This document shows positions 29,295 to 37,891 of a stretch of 42,849 bases of DNA, in pieces (position 1 is the stretch's first letter; every line of letters starts with the position of its first letter). The notes under the pieces were generated by a model that searched no databases, had not been told where the DNA came from, and saw only the letters and a program-made list of their open reading frames with translations. The position numbers and the translations under genes were made by a program. Source of the stretch: Planctomycetaceae bacterium (GTDB lineage Bacteria; Planctomycetota; Planctomycetia; Planctomycetales; Planctomycetaceae); assembly GCA_013813775.1 (NCBI GenBank), contig JACCRE010000339.1, positions 1 through 42,849 of the forward strand, given 5' to 3'.

Positions 29295-30934
29295 TCAATA
29301 GAGATCGCTCAAATATCGATGTACGCAGGTGATGGCCATCGAGCCGTCGCCGACGGCGAAGCCGCAGCGTTTGGTGGTGCCGGAGCGCACGTCGCCGGCA
29401 GCCATGACGCCCGAGACCGTCGTTTCGAGGTCGCAGGGGGGGGCGATCGAGCGTCCAGAGTTCGTCGCCTTGAATCGCCGAGCCCGTCAGCACGAAGCCT
29501 TTGTCGTCGCGACGCACCGAATCGGGCAGCCAGTCGGTGTTGGGTTGCGCTCCGATGAAGACGAAAATCGCGGCGCATTCGATAGGGGTGGTCTCGTCCG
29601 TCCGCCGGTTTTTGATGCGGATTCCCTGCACCGAATCGCCGCCGTCGACGCCTTCGACTTCCGAATGCTTCACCACTTCGATCTGGGGGGTGATGTTCGA
29701 TCCGAGCGCACAGGTACGACGACATCGACTTGCCGAGGTCGTCGCCGCGGATGACGAGCAGCACGCGTTTCGCCGTCTGTGCCAGAAACATCGCGGCCTG
29801 GCCCGCCGAGTTGCCGCCGCCGACGACCACCGCGGTCGAATTGCGGCAGACACGAGCCTCGACGGTCGTCGCGGCGTAATACACGCCCGCCCCTTCAAGC
29901 TCTCGCATGCCCTCGATGTCGAGTTGCCGGTATGACACGCCGCTGGCGACGAGAATGCACTTCGCCTTCGCGGTCTGGCCGGAACAGAGTCGTGCGTGCA
30001 GCTCCGGGTCGCCGTTCCGTTCGATCGCGCGAACCGAGGTCGGTGCGCTGAACTGAGCGCCGAATTTCAGAGCCTGCAAGTATCCGCGGTTGGCGAGGTC
30101 GGCCCCGCTGATTCCCGCGGGAAAGCCGATGAAGTTTTCGATTTTCGAGCTGCTGCCGGCCTGTCCGCCCGGTCCGACGCTATCGACGACGAGCGTGGAG
30201 AGTCCTTCCGATGCGCCGTACACGGCGGCGGCGAGCCCCGAAGGCCCCGCGCCGATGATCAGCAGATCGTAAAGCTTGTCGTCGACGTCGCGCGAGATTC
30301 CGAGGCATTCAGCGACCTTGGCGAGCGACGGCTGCTTGACGATCGCCTTGCGGCAAGCGAGGGCGGGTGTTTCGTCCTCGGCGATTCCAAGCTCGCGAAG
30401 CTGTTCTTGCCCGGAAGGTTCGGCGACGTCGAAAAACGTGTGCGGAACGTGGTTCCGATAGAAGAACTCGCGCAGCCGCATCGTCTCTTTGGATCGCGCG
30501 GCTCCGACGACGCGAACGCCGAGAAATCCCGATCGCTCCAACAGCCGTCGTCGCGTCTGAAAAGCATCGAGCAGCATGTCGCTAAGATCGGGAATCTCGT
30601 TCAGGAGGCGTCGGATGCGTTCGGAGGGAACGCGGTAGACGCGGCAGCGCCCTTTGGCGACGGCCGAGACGACGACCGGCCGTCCGGTGAGCATGTCGAC
30701 GTCGCCGGTGAACGCGCCGGGGGCATGCGAGGTCACGAGTCGGCGCGTTCCCGTCGAGCACTCGAAGATTTCGATCTCGCCGGCCTCGACGACGTAGAGA
30801 GGCACGTTCGGCTGGCCGACGTCGAACAGGATCTCGCCATCCGCGAACTCGACGGGCTCCGCGAACTCGGCGACGCACCGCATCTGCTTCGCATTCAATC
30901 GCGGGAAGGCGGCTTCGAGAGTGTCGTCGGCCAT
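29295..30934 (-). pseudogene. cNMP-binding thioredoxin-reductase-like flavoprotein, two frameshifts
   Basis: About 545 codons once two +1 shifts are removed. Residues 1-120 are a cyclic-nucleotide-binding domain (DGEILFDVGQPNVPLYVVEAG). Residues 140-212 are a thioredoxin/glutaredoxin-like fold without cysteines. From 222 on is a thioredoxin-reductase-like pyridine nucleotide-disulfide oxidoreductase: FAD motif LLIIGAGPSGLAAAVYGA, GPGGQAGSSSKIENFIGFP, NADPH motif VVVGGGNSAGQAAMFLA, terminal GVMAAGDVR. The usual CxxC pair is absent (ARVCRNST). The frame breaks at G6 (29685-29690) and G8 (29437-29444); each reads through with one base less. The last 50 codons are otherwise clean, which favours sequence error or very recent decay. 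Divergent from the cyclase gene. Confidence 0.82.
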
Positions 30935-31207
30935 GATTCGGCGTTCCGCGCAAAGATCCTGCCGCGGACGCCGCTCCGATCTCAGGGTTGGATCATGTGG
31001 GAGATGGCAAGCCGCCGGCGCGACGGCACGGTCACGCATTATGGCCTGTGGGTCGCGAACGTGAAGGCGGGACCGCCGCGACGGCGACTCGCAAACCCGT
31101 CGCATCAAACGCCCGACCCGCGAGCCGGCGCCCGCGGTCCGCCCGTCGTTCTGCTAGAATGTCATGCCGCTCTTTCAGCCTCGTCGATTCACAGCAGGAC
31201 TTCGCCC

Positions 31208-31801
31208 GTGGTTTCAGAGATTTTCGCCGACATTTGTTGCCCCGAGCGGCGGGGGATCAATGTCGAAGTGCTCGAAAGCGTGCTGTATCTCGCCGTCGAG
31301 ATCGCTCGCGAAGGACGCGAGGGACGGAAGATCGGCACGTTGATCACCGTCGGCGATGCGGACAACGTCATCGCGCATTCACGCCCGTTGATTCTCGATC
31401 CGCTCTTCGGCCACCCGGATGAGAAGAAGCTCATCACGCTGCCCGACGTGCGCGAGACGGTGAAGGAACTCGCGCAGCTCGACGGGGCGTTCGTGATCTC
31501 GAACGCGGGCGTCGTCGTGTCGGCGGCGAGTTACATCGACGTGCTGTCGGAAGGCGTGTCGATCTCGCTGGGCCTCGGCAGCCGGCACATGGCCGGGGCA
31601 TCGATCTCGCGTCGGACCGACACGGTGGCCGTCGTCGTCTCCGAAAGCTCGATGGTGCGGGTCTTCGACGACGGCGTGGCTGTGTCTGAGATCCTGCCCG
31701 AGTTGTGGATGCTCCGCCGGCACGGGGTGATGTTCGATTCAGCACATCAGATCGAACGCACGAACGGGGAAGTGGTGGTACGGACGAAGGGTGGTGCGTA
31801 A
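31208..31801 (+). CDS. Diadenylate cyclase-like DisA_N (DAC) domain protein
   Basis: A 197-residue stand-alone DAC domain protein with no TM segment. Diadenylate cyclases make c-di-AMP from two ATP. The DGA signature is in LAQLDGAFVISNAGVVVSAA and the second nucleotide-binding motif in LGLGSRHMAGASISRRTDTV; the usual RHR is RHM here. VVVSESSMVRVFDDG completes the domain. The GTG at 31208 is the closest start to the conserved sequence (VSEIFADICCPERRGINVEV); no ATG is in frame nearby. The RHM subtype may be a distinct branch; cyclase activity is likely but not certain. Confidence 0.78.
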   Translation: MVSEIFADICCPERRGINVEVLESVLYLAVEIAREGREGRKIGTLITVGDADNVIAHSRPLILDPLFGHPDEKKLITLPDVRETVKELAQLDGAFVISNAGVVVSAASYIDVLSEGVSISLGLGSRHMAGASISRRTDTVAVVVSESSMVRVFDDGVAVSEILPELWMLRRHGVMFDSAHQIERTNGEVVVRTKGGA

Positions 31802-31858
31802 AACCTCATCGGCGACGACGGCGCTCTCACGCTCTTCGACCCATCACTCTTTGACCCA

Positions 31859-32113
31859 TCAATAGTGATATCGTAATTGCGCGATCATCAGGCCGGCGTC
31901 GGTCACGCGATAGACGATCCGATGTTCCGCATCGATTCGGCGAGACCAGTACCCGCGAAACGCGTGCTTCAAAGGCTCGGGCTTGCCGATGCCCGTGTGC
32001 GGACTGCGAAGGATGTCTTTGATCAATTGATTGATCCGCGTGACCGTCTTGCGGTCAGTCTCCTGCCAGTAGAGATAATCCTCCCAGGCCTGTTCCGCAA
32101 ACACGATCTTCAT
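31859..32113 (-). CDS. yoeB: YoeB/Txe-family toxin, mRNA interferase
   Basis: An 84-residue RelE-superfamily toxin. [23 protein letters not shown] and [21 protein letters not shown] then EHRIVYRV match YoeB, including the catalytic Glu in GKPEPLKH, the Arg in WSRRI, EHR and the C-terminal RYHY (His-Tyr). Toxins of this family cleave mRNA at the ribosomal A site. The start ATGA overlaps the antitoxin stop by 4 nt, the standard antitoxin-first order. Confidence 0.94.
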   Translation of the reverse strand: MKIVFAEQAWEDYLYWQETDRKTVTRINQLIKDILRSPHTGIGKPEPLKHAFRGYWSRRIDAEHRIVYRVTDAGLMIAQLRYHY

Positions 32114-32376
32114 TCATCGAGATCGATCTTGTGGACGCCGCCTTTGCCGTTCTCCAAGGCATGAATGGCTTCAAGCAGACGTCGGGCGTTGGCGGGGCTT
32201 CGCAAAAGGTACGCCGTCTCTTCGAGTGATTGATAATCCTCGAGCGACAGCATGACGACCGACTGATCACGTTTTCGAGTGATGACGACCGGTGCATGGT
32301 CGTTGCAAACCTTGTCCATCGTCGAGGCCAGGTTTTCGCGAGCGGCGGTGTAGCTGATGGCATCCATGTCGTACAT
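32110..32376 (-). CDS. yefM: YefM/Phd-family antitoxin
   Basis: An 88-residue antitoxin. The N-terminal DNA-binding fold has [20 protein letters not shown] and the typical [31 protein letters not shown] segment; the C-terminal acidic tail ([11 protein letters not shown]) would bind and block YoeB. Phd/YefM proteins also repress their own operon. It starts at 32376 or at the internal ATG 32367. The pair is in a minus-strand two-gene operon, not linked in function to its neighbours. Confidence 0.93.
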   Translation of the reverse strand: MYDMDAISYTAARENLASTMDKVCNDHAPVVITRKRDQSVVMLSLEDYQSLEETAYLLRSPANARRLLEAIHALENGKGGVHKIDLDE

Positions 32377-32409
32377 TATCCTGTCCGGAACGGGGTCGTC
32401 AAGGAGCGG

Positions 32410-33003
32410 TCACCCGTGCCCCATCTGCCAGTCTCGAATGACGTCGAGCGGAGCGAGCAGCATCACGACGTTCAGCAACAGGCTGTCGCGAATCGTGACG
32501 AGCAGAATGGCTTCCACGGCGACGAAGATCGCCGCCGACCAGCGCCAGCCGATGCGATACGCCAGCAGAAATCCTGCGAGGCAGAACAGCGAGTCGCCGA
32601 GCGAGTTGCCGATCGTGTCGCCGACGTAACCGAGCGCCGCCGTCGCGTCGCGATAGCGGTCGATCACGAACTGCGAGTTCTCGATGACTTCCCAGACCGC
32701 TTCGATGGCCATCGCATAGAACGTCATCCGCCACAGCGAAAGCCGCGGCCACAGCCACGCCAGCACCCAGCAGAAAATGAAGCCGTGCAGGGCGTGCGTC
32801 AGGCTATAAGGATCGGCGAAATGCTGCGAGGTATGCGATCCCCAGGCGTCGGAGGTCCAGAGAAACCATCGCCCGCATTCGCACCACCAGTCGCGACCCT
32901 CAAGTCGCAGAACACCGACTTGCGCCGTCAGTACGGTGAGGATCGCGGCGAACCACGTCCAGCGGCGTGAGATCAGTCGGTTGTCGCGGTTGACAGTCGG
33001 CAT
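32410..33003 (-). CDS. DUF2585-like integral membrane protein
   Basis: A 197-residue membrane protein with about five TM helices. The pattern EGRDWWCECGRWFLWTSDAW followed by SLTHALHGFIFCWVLAWL, EAVWEVIENSQFVIDRYRDA and GDTIGNSLGD fits the DUF2585 family, of unknown function. The conserved His, Glu and Asp in the TM region suggest an enzyme or transporter. ATG 33003 begins the conserved N-terminus (MPTVNRDNRLISRRWTWFAA). Directly upstream lies a dispersed inverted repeat (33017-33084). Confidence 0.8.
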   Translation of the reverse strand: MPTVNRDNRLISRRWTWFAAILTVLTAQVGVLRLEGRDWWCECGRWFLWTSDAWGSHTSQHFADPYSLTHALHGFIFCWVLAWLWPRLSLWRMTFYAMAIEAVWEVIENSQFVIDRYRDATAALGYVGDTIGNSLGDSLFCLAGFLLAYRIGWRWSAAIFVAVEAILLVTIRDSLLLNVVMLLAPLDVIRDWQMGHG

Positions 33004-33016
33004 GTGACGTTTCAGA

Positions 33017-33084
33017 ACAGAGCCGCAACCGTCAGCGAGCGACCTGAACCGCTCGGAAGAGCTTCCCGGCGGTCGCCGCTCGGA
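33017..33084. repeat. REP-like inverted repeat, CAGAGCCGCAACCGTC family
   Basis: ACAGAGCCGCAACCGTCAGC at 33017 matches the family seen at 8537-8612, and its 3' part (CGGCGGTCGCCGCTCGG) is an imperfect inverted copy. It lies in the divergent region between the DUF2585-like gene and the LOG gene. Confidence 0.6.
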
Positions 33085-33248
33085 ACGGCGTTTACGACGC
33101 CGAGTTGAGCGACTCGGACCGATCGCCCGAGAACTCGACACGCTTGGAGAACAGCGGATACTACATGCCTCGTGGTGTCCCGCGTCAATTCGGCTTTACG
33201 GATGGCGGCGAAACCCGGGTGAGTTTCGGTTCATCTCGGTCCAAAGGC

Positions 33249-33836
33249 ATGTCGATGCGGCGGATCTGCGTGTATTGCGGCTCGAGAGTTGGAGATCGGG
33301 CGGACTATCTCGCCGCGGCCGAATCGCTCGGCCGATTGCTGGTCGATGAGCATATCGAGCTCGTCTACGGCGGCGGCAGCGTGGGCATGATGGGGGTGCT
33401 CGCCGATGCCGTCTTGTCGGCGGGAGGGCACGTCGTCGGCGTGATCCCCGAACTGCTCGCCGTGAAGGAGCTGCTGCACCCCGGCGTCGCCGACATGCGG
33501 CTCGTGCCCGACATGCACGCCCGCAAGGCGCTGATGGCCGATCTCGCCGACGCCTTCGTCGCCCTACCCGGCGGCTTCGGCACGTTCGAGGAACTCTTCG
33601 AGACGATCACCTGGGCGCAGCTCGGCATCCATGCGAAGCCGATCGGCATCCTCAACGTCGCCGGTTACTTCGACGACCTGCTGAGCTTCCTCGATCGCAG
33701 CTTTGCCGACGGCTTCATCCGACCGAAGTACCGCGAGCTCTATCACGTTGCTGAGAGACCAAACGATCTGCTCGATCGACTGCGACGACACGATCCACCG
33801 GCCGTCGAACGCTGGTTGCCGAAAGACAAGGTGTGA
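33249..33836 (+). CDS. LOG-family (TIGR00730) putative cytokinin riboside 5'-monophosphate phosphoribohydrolase
   Basis: A 195-residue Rossmann-fold enzyme. The diagnostic motifs [20 protein letters not shown] (PGGxGTxxE) and [10 protein letters not shown] are both intact. LOG enzymes release a nucleobase from a nucleoside monophosphate; in bacteria the true role is often general nucleotide salvage or purine-monophosphate hydrolysis. The start at 33249 ([12 protein letters not shown]) is preferred; the frame is open to 33105 but that part is not protein-like. It is convergent with acpS; the gap holds tandem CGCCAAG repeats. Confidence 0.93.
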   Translation: MSMRRICVYCGSRVGDRADYLAAAESLGRLLVDEHIELVYGGGSVGMMGVLADAVLSAGGHVVGVIPELLAVKELLHPGVADMRLVPDMHARKALMADLADAFVALPGGFGTFEELFETITWAQLGIHAKPIGILNVAGYFDDLLSFLDRSFADGFIRPKYRELYHVAERPNDLLDRLRRHDPPAVERWLPKDKV

Positions 33837-33847
33837 TGAGTGAAAAA

Positions 33848-33911
33848 CCGCCAAGTCGCCAAGGACGCCAAGTGAGATTGATCGAGCGGAACCTTTTAGA
33901 GCCTGCTTGGC
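33848..33911. repeat. Tandem CGCCAAG repeats with inverted CTTGGCG
   Basis: CGCCAAG occurs three times in a 24-bp stretch (33849-33872, spaced about 9 bp) and CTTGGCG once at 33906-33912. This can form a hairpin between the convergent LOG and acpS genes. The inverted unit encodes part of the acpS C-terminal tail (TTPSRL). Confidence 0.55.
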
Positions 33912-34321
33912 GTCGTCGCGGTGACGTGCTCTTCGTCGCCGCTCTTTCGCACTCCGATCGCCGTCGCCGTTGCGTAGGCTTTGCAGTGCGACATCGTAAC
34001 GAGCATCTCGTAGATCCCGAGCGACTTCGCATGTTCGGCGGCGCCGCCGGAGAGAGTCAGTTTCGGCGCCCCCGATCGCTGCGGAAGCACTTCGAAGTCG
34101 TGCCAGTGGATGCCGGTGATGAAGCCGGTGCCGAGGGCTTTCATCGCGGCTTCTTTCACCGCCCAGCGGCCGGCGTAATGCTGAGCAGCGTGCTTCTTGG
34201 AGCCGCAATACTCTCGCTCGGCGGGAGTGAAAATGCGATCCAGGAACGCTGCGCCATGCCGTTCGATCATCGAGGCGATACGTTCGATCTCAACGATGTC
34301 TGTGCCAAGCCCGACGATCAC
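33896..34321 (-). CDS. acpS: Holo-[acyl-carrier-protein] synthase
   Basis: A 141-residue 4'-phosphopantetheinyl transferase, which loads coenzyme A's phosphopantetheine on to acyl carrier protein. The signatures are IVGLGTDIVEIERI (with the magnesium-binding Asp), FTPAEREYCGSKKHAAQHYAGRWAVKEAAMKALGTGF and MSHCKAYATATAIG. The start is GTG at 34321, overlapping the stop of the membrane protein gene by GTGA (4 nt). About ten residues at the C-terminus beyond the usual end are encoded in the repeat region. The operon also includes trpS and pyrD. Confidence 0.95.
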   Translation of the reverse strand: MIVGLGTDIVEIERIASMIERHGAAFLDRIFTPAEREYCGSKKHAAQHYAGRWAVKEAAMKALGTGFITGIHWHDFEVLPQRSGAPKLTLSGGAAEHAKSLGIYEMLVTMSHCKAYATATAIGVRKSGDEEHVTATTPSRL

Positions 34322-34950
34322 GCCGTCACCTTGCCTGTAGTCGGCGTGCGAGATCGTCGCGAAGCGGCGAGCGAAGCCGACAGTCCGGCGACGGTGCCGA
34401 TCATCAGTTCGGCCGCGAACAGCACCAATGGCCAAGGCGACGCCACGCGGATGTTCCGACCCGCGATGCGAAGCGATGCAACCCTCTGATCGAGGTACTC
34501 CGTAAAGCTCGGATACAGAAGCGAGCGGTATGGATCGTCGAACTGCCGCATGAGCGGATCGGCCGAGAGCATGTTGCCCTGAAGACGCTGTAAAATCTGC
34601 TTTCCGCCCGGCTGCCGGCCGATGTGATCGGCGTAGTACTGCTCGCGTTCGGCTCGCCAGCGTCGGAACGATTCGGTGTAGTAACCGGCGAGTCCCGCCG
34701 CGACCACGATCGTCGTCAACGGCACGAGCACCCCTCGCCGACGCAGCCCGGCGAGCATCGCCACCCGGCCGAAGACGTAGCCGATGAGCGCGGCGAACGC
34801 GACGGGAAACAGCCCGAGCAGCTTGACGCGGGCCGGCATCGCGGCGGCCAGCAAGATGATTGCGATCAGCCCGAAAACGATGGTCGCCGCAGCCTTTGCA
34901 CCGCTGAGCGGCGCCGCAGTATCTGGGCTGCCGGTGGTGTTCTCGTTCAT
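34318..34950 (-). CDS. Membrane protein of unknown function in the pyrD-trpS-acpS operon
   Basis: A 210-residue protein with three TM helices in the first half (about 20-38, 43-66 and 74-91) and one near the C-terminus (WPLVLFAAELMIGTVAGLSASLA). The middle loop (RRWRAEREQYYADHIGRQPGGKQILQRLQGNML, about 95-130) is hydrophilic. I do not recognise the family. It is 6 bp after trpS and overlaps acpS by 4 nt, so it is co-translated with them. Confidence 0.72.
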   Translation of the reverse strand: MNENTTGSPDTAAPLSGAKAAATIVFGLIAIILLAAAMPARVKLLGLFPVAFAALIGYVFGRVAMLAGLRRRGVLVPLTTIVVAAGLAGYYTESFRRWRAEREQYYADHIGRQPGGKQILQRLQGNMLSADPLMRQFDDPYRSLLYPSFTEYLDQRVASLRIAGRNIRVASPWPLVLFAAELMIGTVAGLSASLAASRRSRTPTTGKVTA

Positions 34951-34956
34951 CGCGAT

Positions 34957-35937
34957 TCAGCCCGACGATAGCCCGACGGCGCGCCGAACTCGATCGACGA
35001 CTTCCTGAGCCTTGGCTCGGGCCTTCGCCGCCCCGGCTTGGAGGATGTCCTCAAGCGTTCCCGGATCGGCCGCAAGCGCCTCGCGACGTTCGCGAGCTTC
35101 GCCGAAGTGGCTCATGGCCGCCTCATAGAGCGCCGATTTCGCTTCGCCGTAGCCCATGCCACCGGCACGATACCGCGCCGCGAGCGCCTCTTGCTCCTCG
35201 GGCGATGCGAAGAGCTTATAGAGGGTGAAGACGCTGTCGGCATCGGGGTTCTTCGGCTCCTCGACGGGGGTGCTGTCGGTCTTGATGCCGTTGATCTTCT
35301 TCCGCAGCTTCTTCGGCTCCTCGAAGATCTCGATCGTGTTCCCGTAGCTCTTCGACATCTTCTCGCCGTCGGTGCCGACGACCTTGGCGGCCGTCCCAAG
35401 AACGTAGGCCTCCGGCAGTCGCAGCGTCTCGCCGTACATGCCGTTGAAGCGTTGTGCGATGTCGCGCGTGACCTCGACGTGCTGGACCTGATCGACGCCG
35501 ACCGGCACCAGATCGCTGTCGTACGCCAGGATGTCGGCGGCCATCAGCACCGGGTAGGTGAAGAGGCCGGCATCGGCGGGGATGCCTTTCTCGCGCTTGT
35601 CTTTGTAGGCGTGGCACTTTTCGAGCAGGTGCATCTGAGTGATCGTCATCAGCACCCAGGTCAGTTCCGTGACCTGCGGCACGTCGCTCTGCCGGAACAG
35701 CGTCGCCTTCGTCGGATCGAGACCCAGGGCCAACAGGTCGAGCGCGGCGTCACGCACATTATTGCGCAACACCTGCGGCGTGCCGCGGACGGTCGTCAGC
35801 GCATGTAGATCGGCGATGAAGTAGAAGGCTTGCCGCCGCTGCGGATGATCCTGCAGCGCGATGTATTGCCGGATCGCCCCGAAGTAATTGCCCCAATGGG
35901 GGCGGCCGGTGGGCTGGATGCCGGAGAGAGCGTTCAT
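34957..35937 (-). CDS. trpS: Tryptophanyl-tRNA synthetase
   Basis: A 326-residue class I synthetase that charges tRNA-Trp with tryptophan. The HIGH-type motif is [16 protein letters not shown] near residue 12, the substrate pocket holds [19 protein letters not shown], and the KMSKS motif is intact in [11 protein letters not shown]. Length is normal. The start at 35937 begins exactly at the conserved [11 protein letters not shown]. It follows the TIR-like gene by 31 bp and precedes the membrane protein by 6 bp. Confidence 0.97.
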   Translation of the reverse strand: MNALSGIQPTGRPHWGNYFGAIRQYIALQDHPQRRQAFYFIADLHALTTVRGTPQVLRNNVRDAALDLLALGLDPTKATLFRQSDVPQVTELTWVLMTITQMHLLEKCHAYKDKREKGIPADAGLFTYPVLMAADILAYDSDLVPVGVDQVQHVEVTRDIAQRFNGMYGETLRLPEAYVLGTAAKVVGTDGEKMSKSYGNTIEIFEEPKKLRKKINGIKTDSTPVEEPKNPDADSVFTLYKLFASPEEQEALAARYRAGGMGYGEAKSALYEAAMSHFGEARERREALAADPGTLEDILQAGAAKARAKAQEVVDRVRRAVGLSSG

Positions 35938-35968
35938 TTGATCCCGGTTCTGCCACTACCTGCTAGGA

Positions 35969-36586
35969 TCAGCCATTGACCCGCAACCACTCCTCAACGA
36001 GGTGAGTCAGGTCGATAAATGTAATCTCGGCGTTCGTCAGTTTGAGCTCTCGACACATCTCCGGCAATTCCGACCGGAACAGGTCGTAGCGCGCATTGAT
36101 CGCCGTTTCGCCCGGCAGCGGCCGATCCTTTACCAGTGGTCGCAACCAGCGTCGAATGGCTGCGATCACTCGGGTGGGTTCGTCGTGATGATCGCGGATG
36201 TCTTGACCGGCGATGTCTGAAATGAATGCCTGATATCTGTAAGGTTCTCGATCCAAAATCAGGCATACCTTGTCTCGCTGCTTACCGCTGCCAAACCACT
36301 TCGCAGCCAAGAACAAGCCGAGTTCCAGCGGCATGTTGAACCTCGGCAGGCCTGTCGCGGCGTCACTTTCTGTGCGAGAGAGATCGTGGATGCCCAAACG
36401 GCAATCGCGAATGATGGCCACGATCCTTTCGAGCCGGACCTGGCCGGAGTCGTCAATCTCAAGAGCGCATCTGGCGCGAAATCCGCACTCAAAGATGCAA
36501 AAGACTACTGCTTGAAAAATCGGTGCGTACTTTGCGTCGAAGGGGCAGTTGATGAAAACATCGCTGCCATAGCGTTCGTTGCTCAT
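35969..36586 (-). CDS. TIR/nucleoside-deoxyribosyltransferase-like protein, candidate defence effector
   Basis: A 205-residue soluble protein. The N-terminus YGSDVFINCPFDAKYAPIFQ resembles the first strand and loop of TIR-like and 2-deoxyribosyltransferase-like Rossmann folds. It continues CALEIDDSGQVRLERIVAII, then IHDLSRTESD and FNMPLELGLFLAAKWFG, where Glu88 in PLELG is placed like the catalytic Glu of those folds (NAD or nucleoside glycosidic cleavage). EPYRYQAFISDIAGQDIRDH follows, then a helical C-terminus. I recall similar uncharacterised proteins but no named family or experiment. It is preceded by a 47-aa basic ORF and sits between pyrD and trpS, with lower local GC than its flanks, which suggests a mobile cassette. 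Function inferred only. Confidence 0.6.
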   Translation of the reverse strand: MSNERYGSDVFINCPFDAKYAPIFQAVVFCIFECGFRARCALEIDDSGQVRLERIVAIIRDCRLGIHDLSRTESDAATGLPRFNMPLELGLFLAAKWFGSGKQRDKVCLILDREPYRYQAFISDIAGQDIRDHHDEPTRVIAAIRRWLRPLVKDRPLPGETAINARYDLFRSELPEMCRELKLTNAEITFIDLTHLVEEWLRVNG

Positions 36587-36604
36587 GCCGGCGCCTGAAG
36601 GAGA

Positions 36605-36748
36605 TCATCGGTGTTTCTTCACGGCTGCGGCGCGGCGTACTTTCAGCGTCTTGATCACCGTCCTCGCGGCCTTCTTTGAAAAGCTCTTCGGCTTACCTTT
36701 AGCCGATAGAATCATCCGCTGCTGCGAGTGTTTTTTCGAGACGCTCAT
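36605..36748 (-). CDS. Small basic Lys-rich ORF upstream of the TIR-like gene
   Basis: A 47-residue protein rich in Lys and Arg (KGKPKSFSKKAARTVIKTLK, ending RRAAAVKKHR). It starts at the ATG at 36748; the frame is open to 36814, overlapping the 3' end of pyrD, but the shorter start is preferred. It ends 18 bp before the TIR-like gene, so both are probably one operon. Small basic partners beside TIR-like effectors could bind nucleic acid or inhibit the effector. No family recognised. Confidence 0.4.
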   Translation of the reverse strand: MSVSKKHSQQRMILSAKGKPKSFSKKAARTVIKTLKVRRAAAVKKHR

Positions 36749-36797
36749 TGCGGTTCCGATCGTTGACTTGATACCTGTCGATAAGGATCCAACCCCA

Positions 36798-37760
36798 TTA
36801 TATCGAAGCCACATCTTGGAAGTGGCATGAAGGTGAGGGTAAGCTGAGTGTCCCCACCAGGTCCGCCACGCATTCGACGCCCTCGCCCTCCACGATCCGT
36901 TCCAGCTCGGCCACGAGCCGGCCGGCGAGACCGGGGTCGTAGAAGTTCGCCGTGCCGATCTGCACGGCGGTCGCGCCGGCCACGATGAACTCCATCACGT
37001 CGTCGAGGCTCTGGATGCCTCCGACGCCGATGATGGGAATCTTCACCGCCTTCGCCACCTGCCAAACGATCCGCAGGGCGACCGGCTTGATCGCAGGGCC
37101 GGACAATCCGCCAATGCCGTTGCCTAGCACAGGTCGTCGTCTTCGCCAGTCAACCGCCATGCCCTGCACAGTGTTGATGAGCGAAACGGCATCGGCGCCG
37201 CCGGCAGCGGCGGCCGCCGCGATTTCGGGAACGTTGGCCACGTTCGGCGTCAGCTTGGCGATGATCGGCAGCTCGCAGGTGTCACGCACGGCCCGCACGA
37301 CCGCCTCGGTCTTCGCGGGATCGGTCCCGTAATCGACGCCGCCGGTCACGTTCGGGCACGAGACGTTCAGCTCCAGCGCCGAAAGCTCCTCGAACTCGTC
37401 GAGACGCTTCGCCATCGCGACGAATTCGTCTTCGTCTTTGCCGGCGATGTTGACGATCACCGCCGTGCCGAGCGACAGCAGATACGGCAGATGCTTCTCG
37501 ATGAACGCATCGAGGCCGTCGTTGTCGAGGCCGATCGAGTTCAGCATTCCCGACGGCGTTTCGACCGTGCGCGGCGGGGGGTTCCCCAGCCGCGGCAGCG
37601 GCGTGACCGTTTTGGGGATCACGCCGCCGAGTTGCCGAAAGTCGATGTACGCCGCCATTTCGCGGGCGTAACCGAACGTGCCGGATGCCACGAGGATCGG
37701 GTTCGCGAGCCGCAGGCGATTAAGTTGAACGGCAAGCCGACTCACGGGTCCGTACGACAT
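36798..37760 (-). CDS. pyrD: Dihydroorotate dehydrogenase, class 1 (1B-like)
   Basis: A 320-residue FMN enzyme that oxidises dihydroorotate to orotate in pyrimidine synthesis. The class 1 catalytic Cys is in [13 protein letters not shown]; other sites are [51 protein letters not shown] and [17 protein letters not shown] class 1B enzyme normally needs PyrK as electron partner, and none is seen here. The last ~15 residues (after [20 protein letters not shown]) look non-native, as if the end was rewritten at the junction with the small ORF region. Confidence 0.93.
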   Translation of the reverse strand: MSYGPVSRLAVQLNRLRLANPILVASGTFGYAREMAAYIDFRQLGGVIPKTVTPLPRLGNPPPRTVETPSGMLNSIGLDNDGLDAFIEKHLPYLLSLGTAVIVNIAGKDEDEFVAMAKRLDEFEELSALELNVSCPNVTGGVDYGTDPAKTEAVVRAVRDTCELPIIAKLTPNVANVPEIAAAAAAGGADAVSLINTVQGMAVDWRRRRPVLGNGIGGLSGPAIKPVALRIVWQVAKAVKIPIIGVGGIQSLDDVMEFIVAGATAVQIGTANFYDPGLAGRLVAELERIVEGEGVECVADLVGTLSLPSPSCHFQDVASI

Positions 37761-37824
37761 CTGAAGGAGGGCGATTCGTGTCGCCGTATCCTATCAGCGA
37801 AGTGCGGGGGACCGGTAGTAACGA

Positions 37825-37887
37825 AGTGTCTGGTGTCTGGTGATGTCGAGGTGGTTCTCACCAGACACTTCAGGCACCAGATACTTC
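37825..37887. repeat. Inverted repeat GAAGTGTCTGGTG / CACCAGACACTTC
   Basis: A 13-bp perfect inverted repeat, with further partial copies (GTGTCTGGTGATG, GCACCAGATACTTC). It lies between the pyrD start and the end of the small lipoprotein gene. The same GTGTCTGGTG unit occurs at 41561-41634 before leuA, so it is a dispersed family. It could terminate transcription from the lipoprotein gene. Confidence 0.6.
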
Positions 37888-37891
37888 CGCC

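Noticed and set aside
29996-31207. A long plus-strand frame running into the DAC domain gene as a fused N-terminus
   Set aside because: That stretch is antisense to the cNMP-flavoprotein and has no domain; the DAC domain is complete from GTG 31208.
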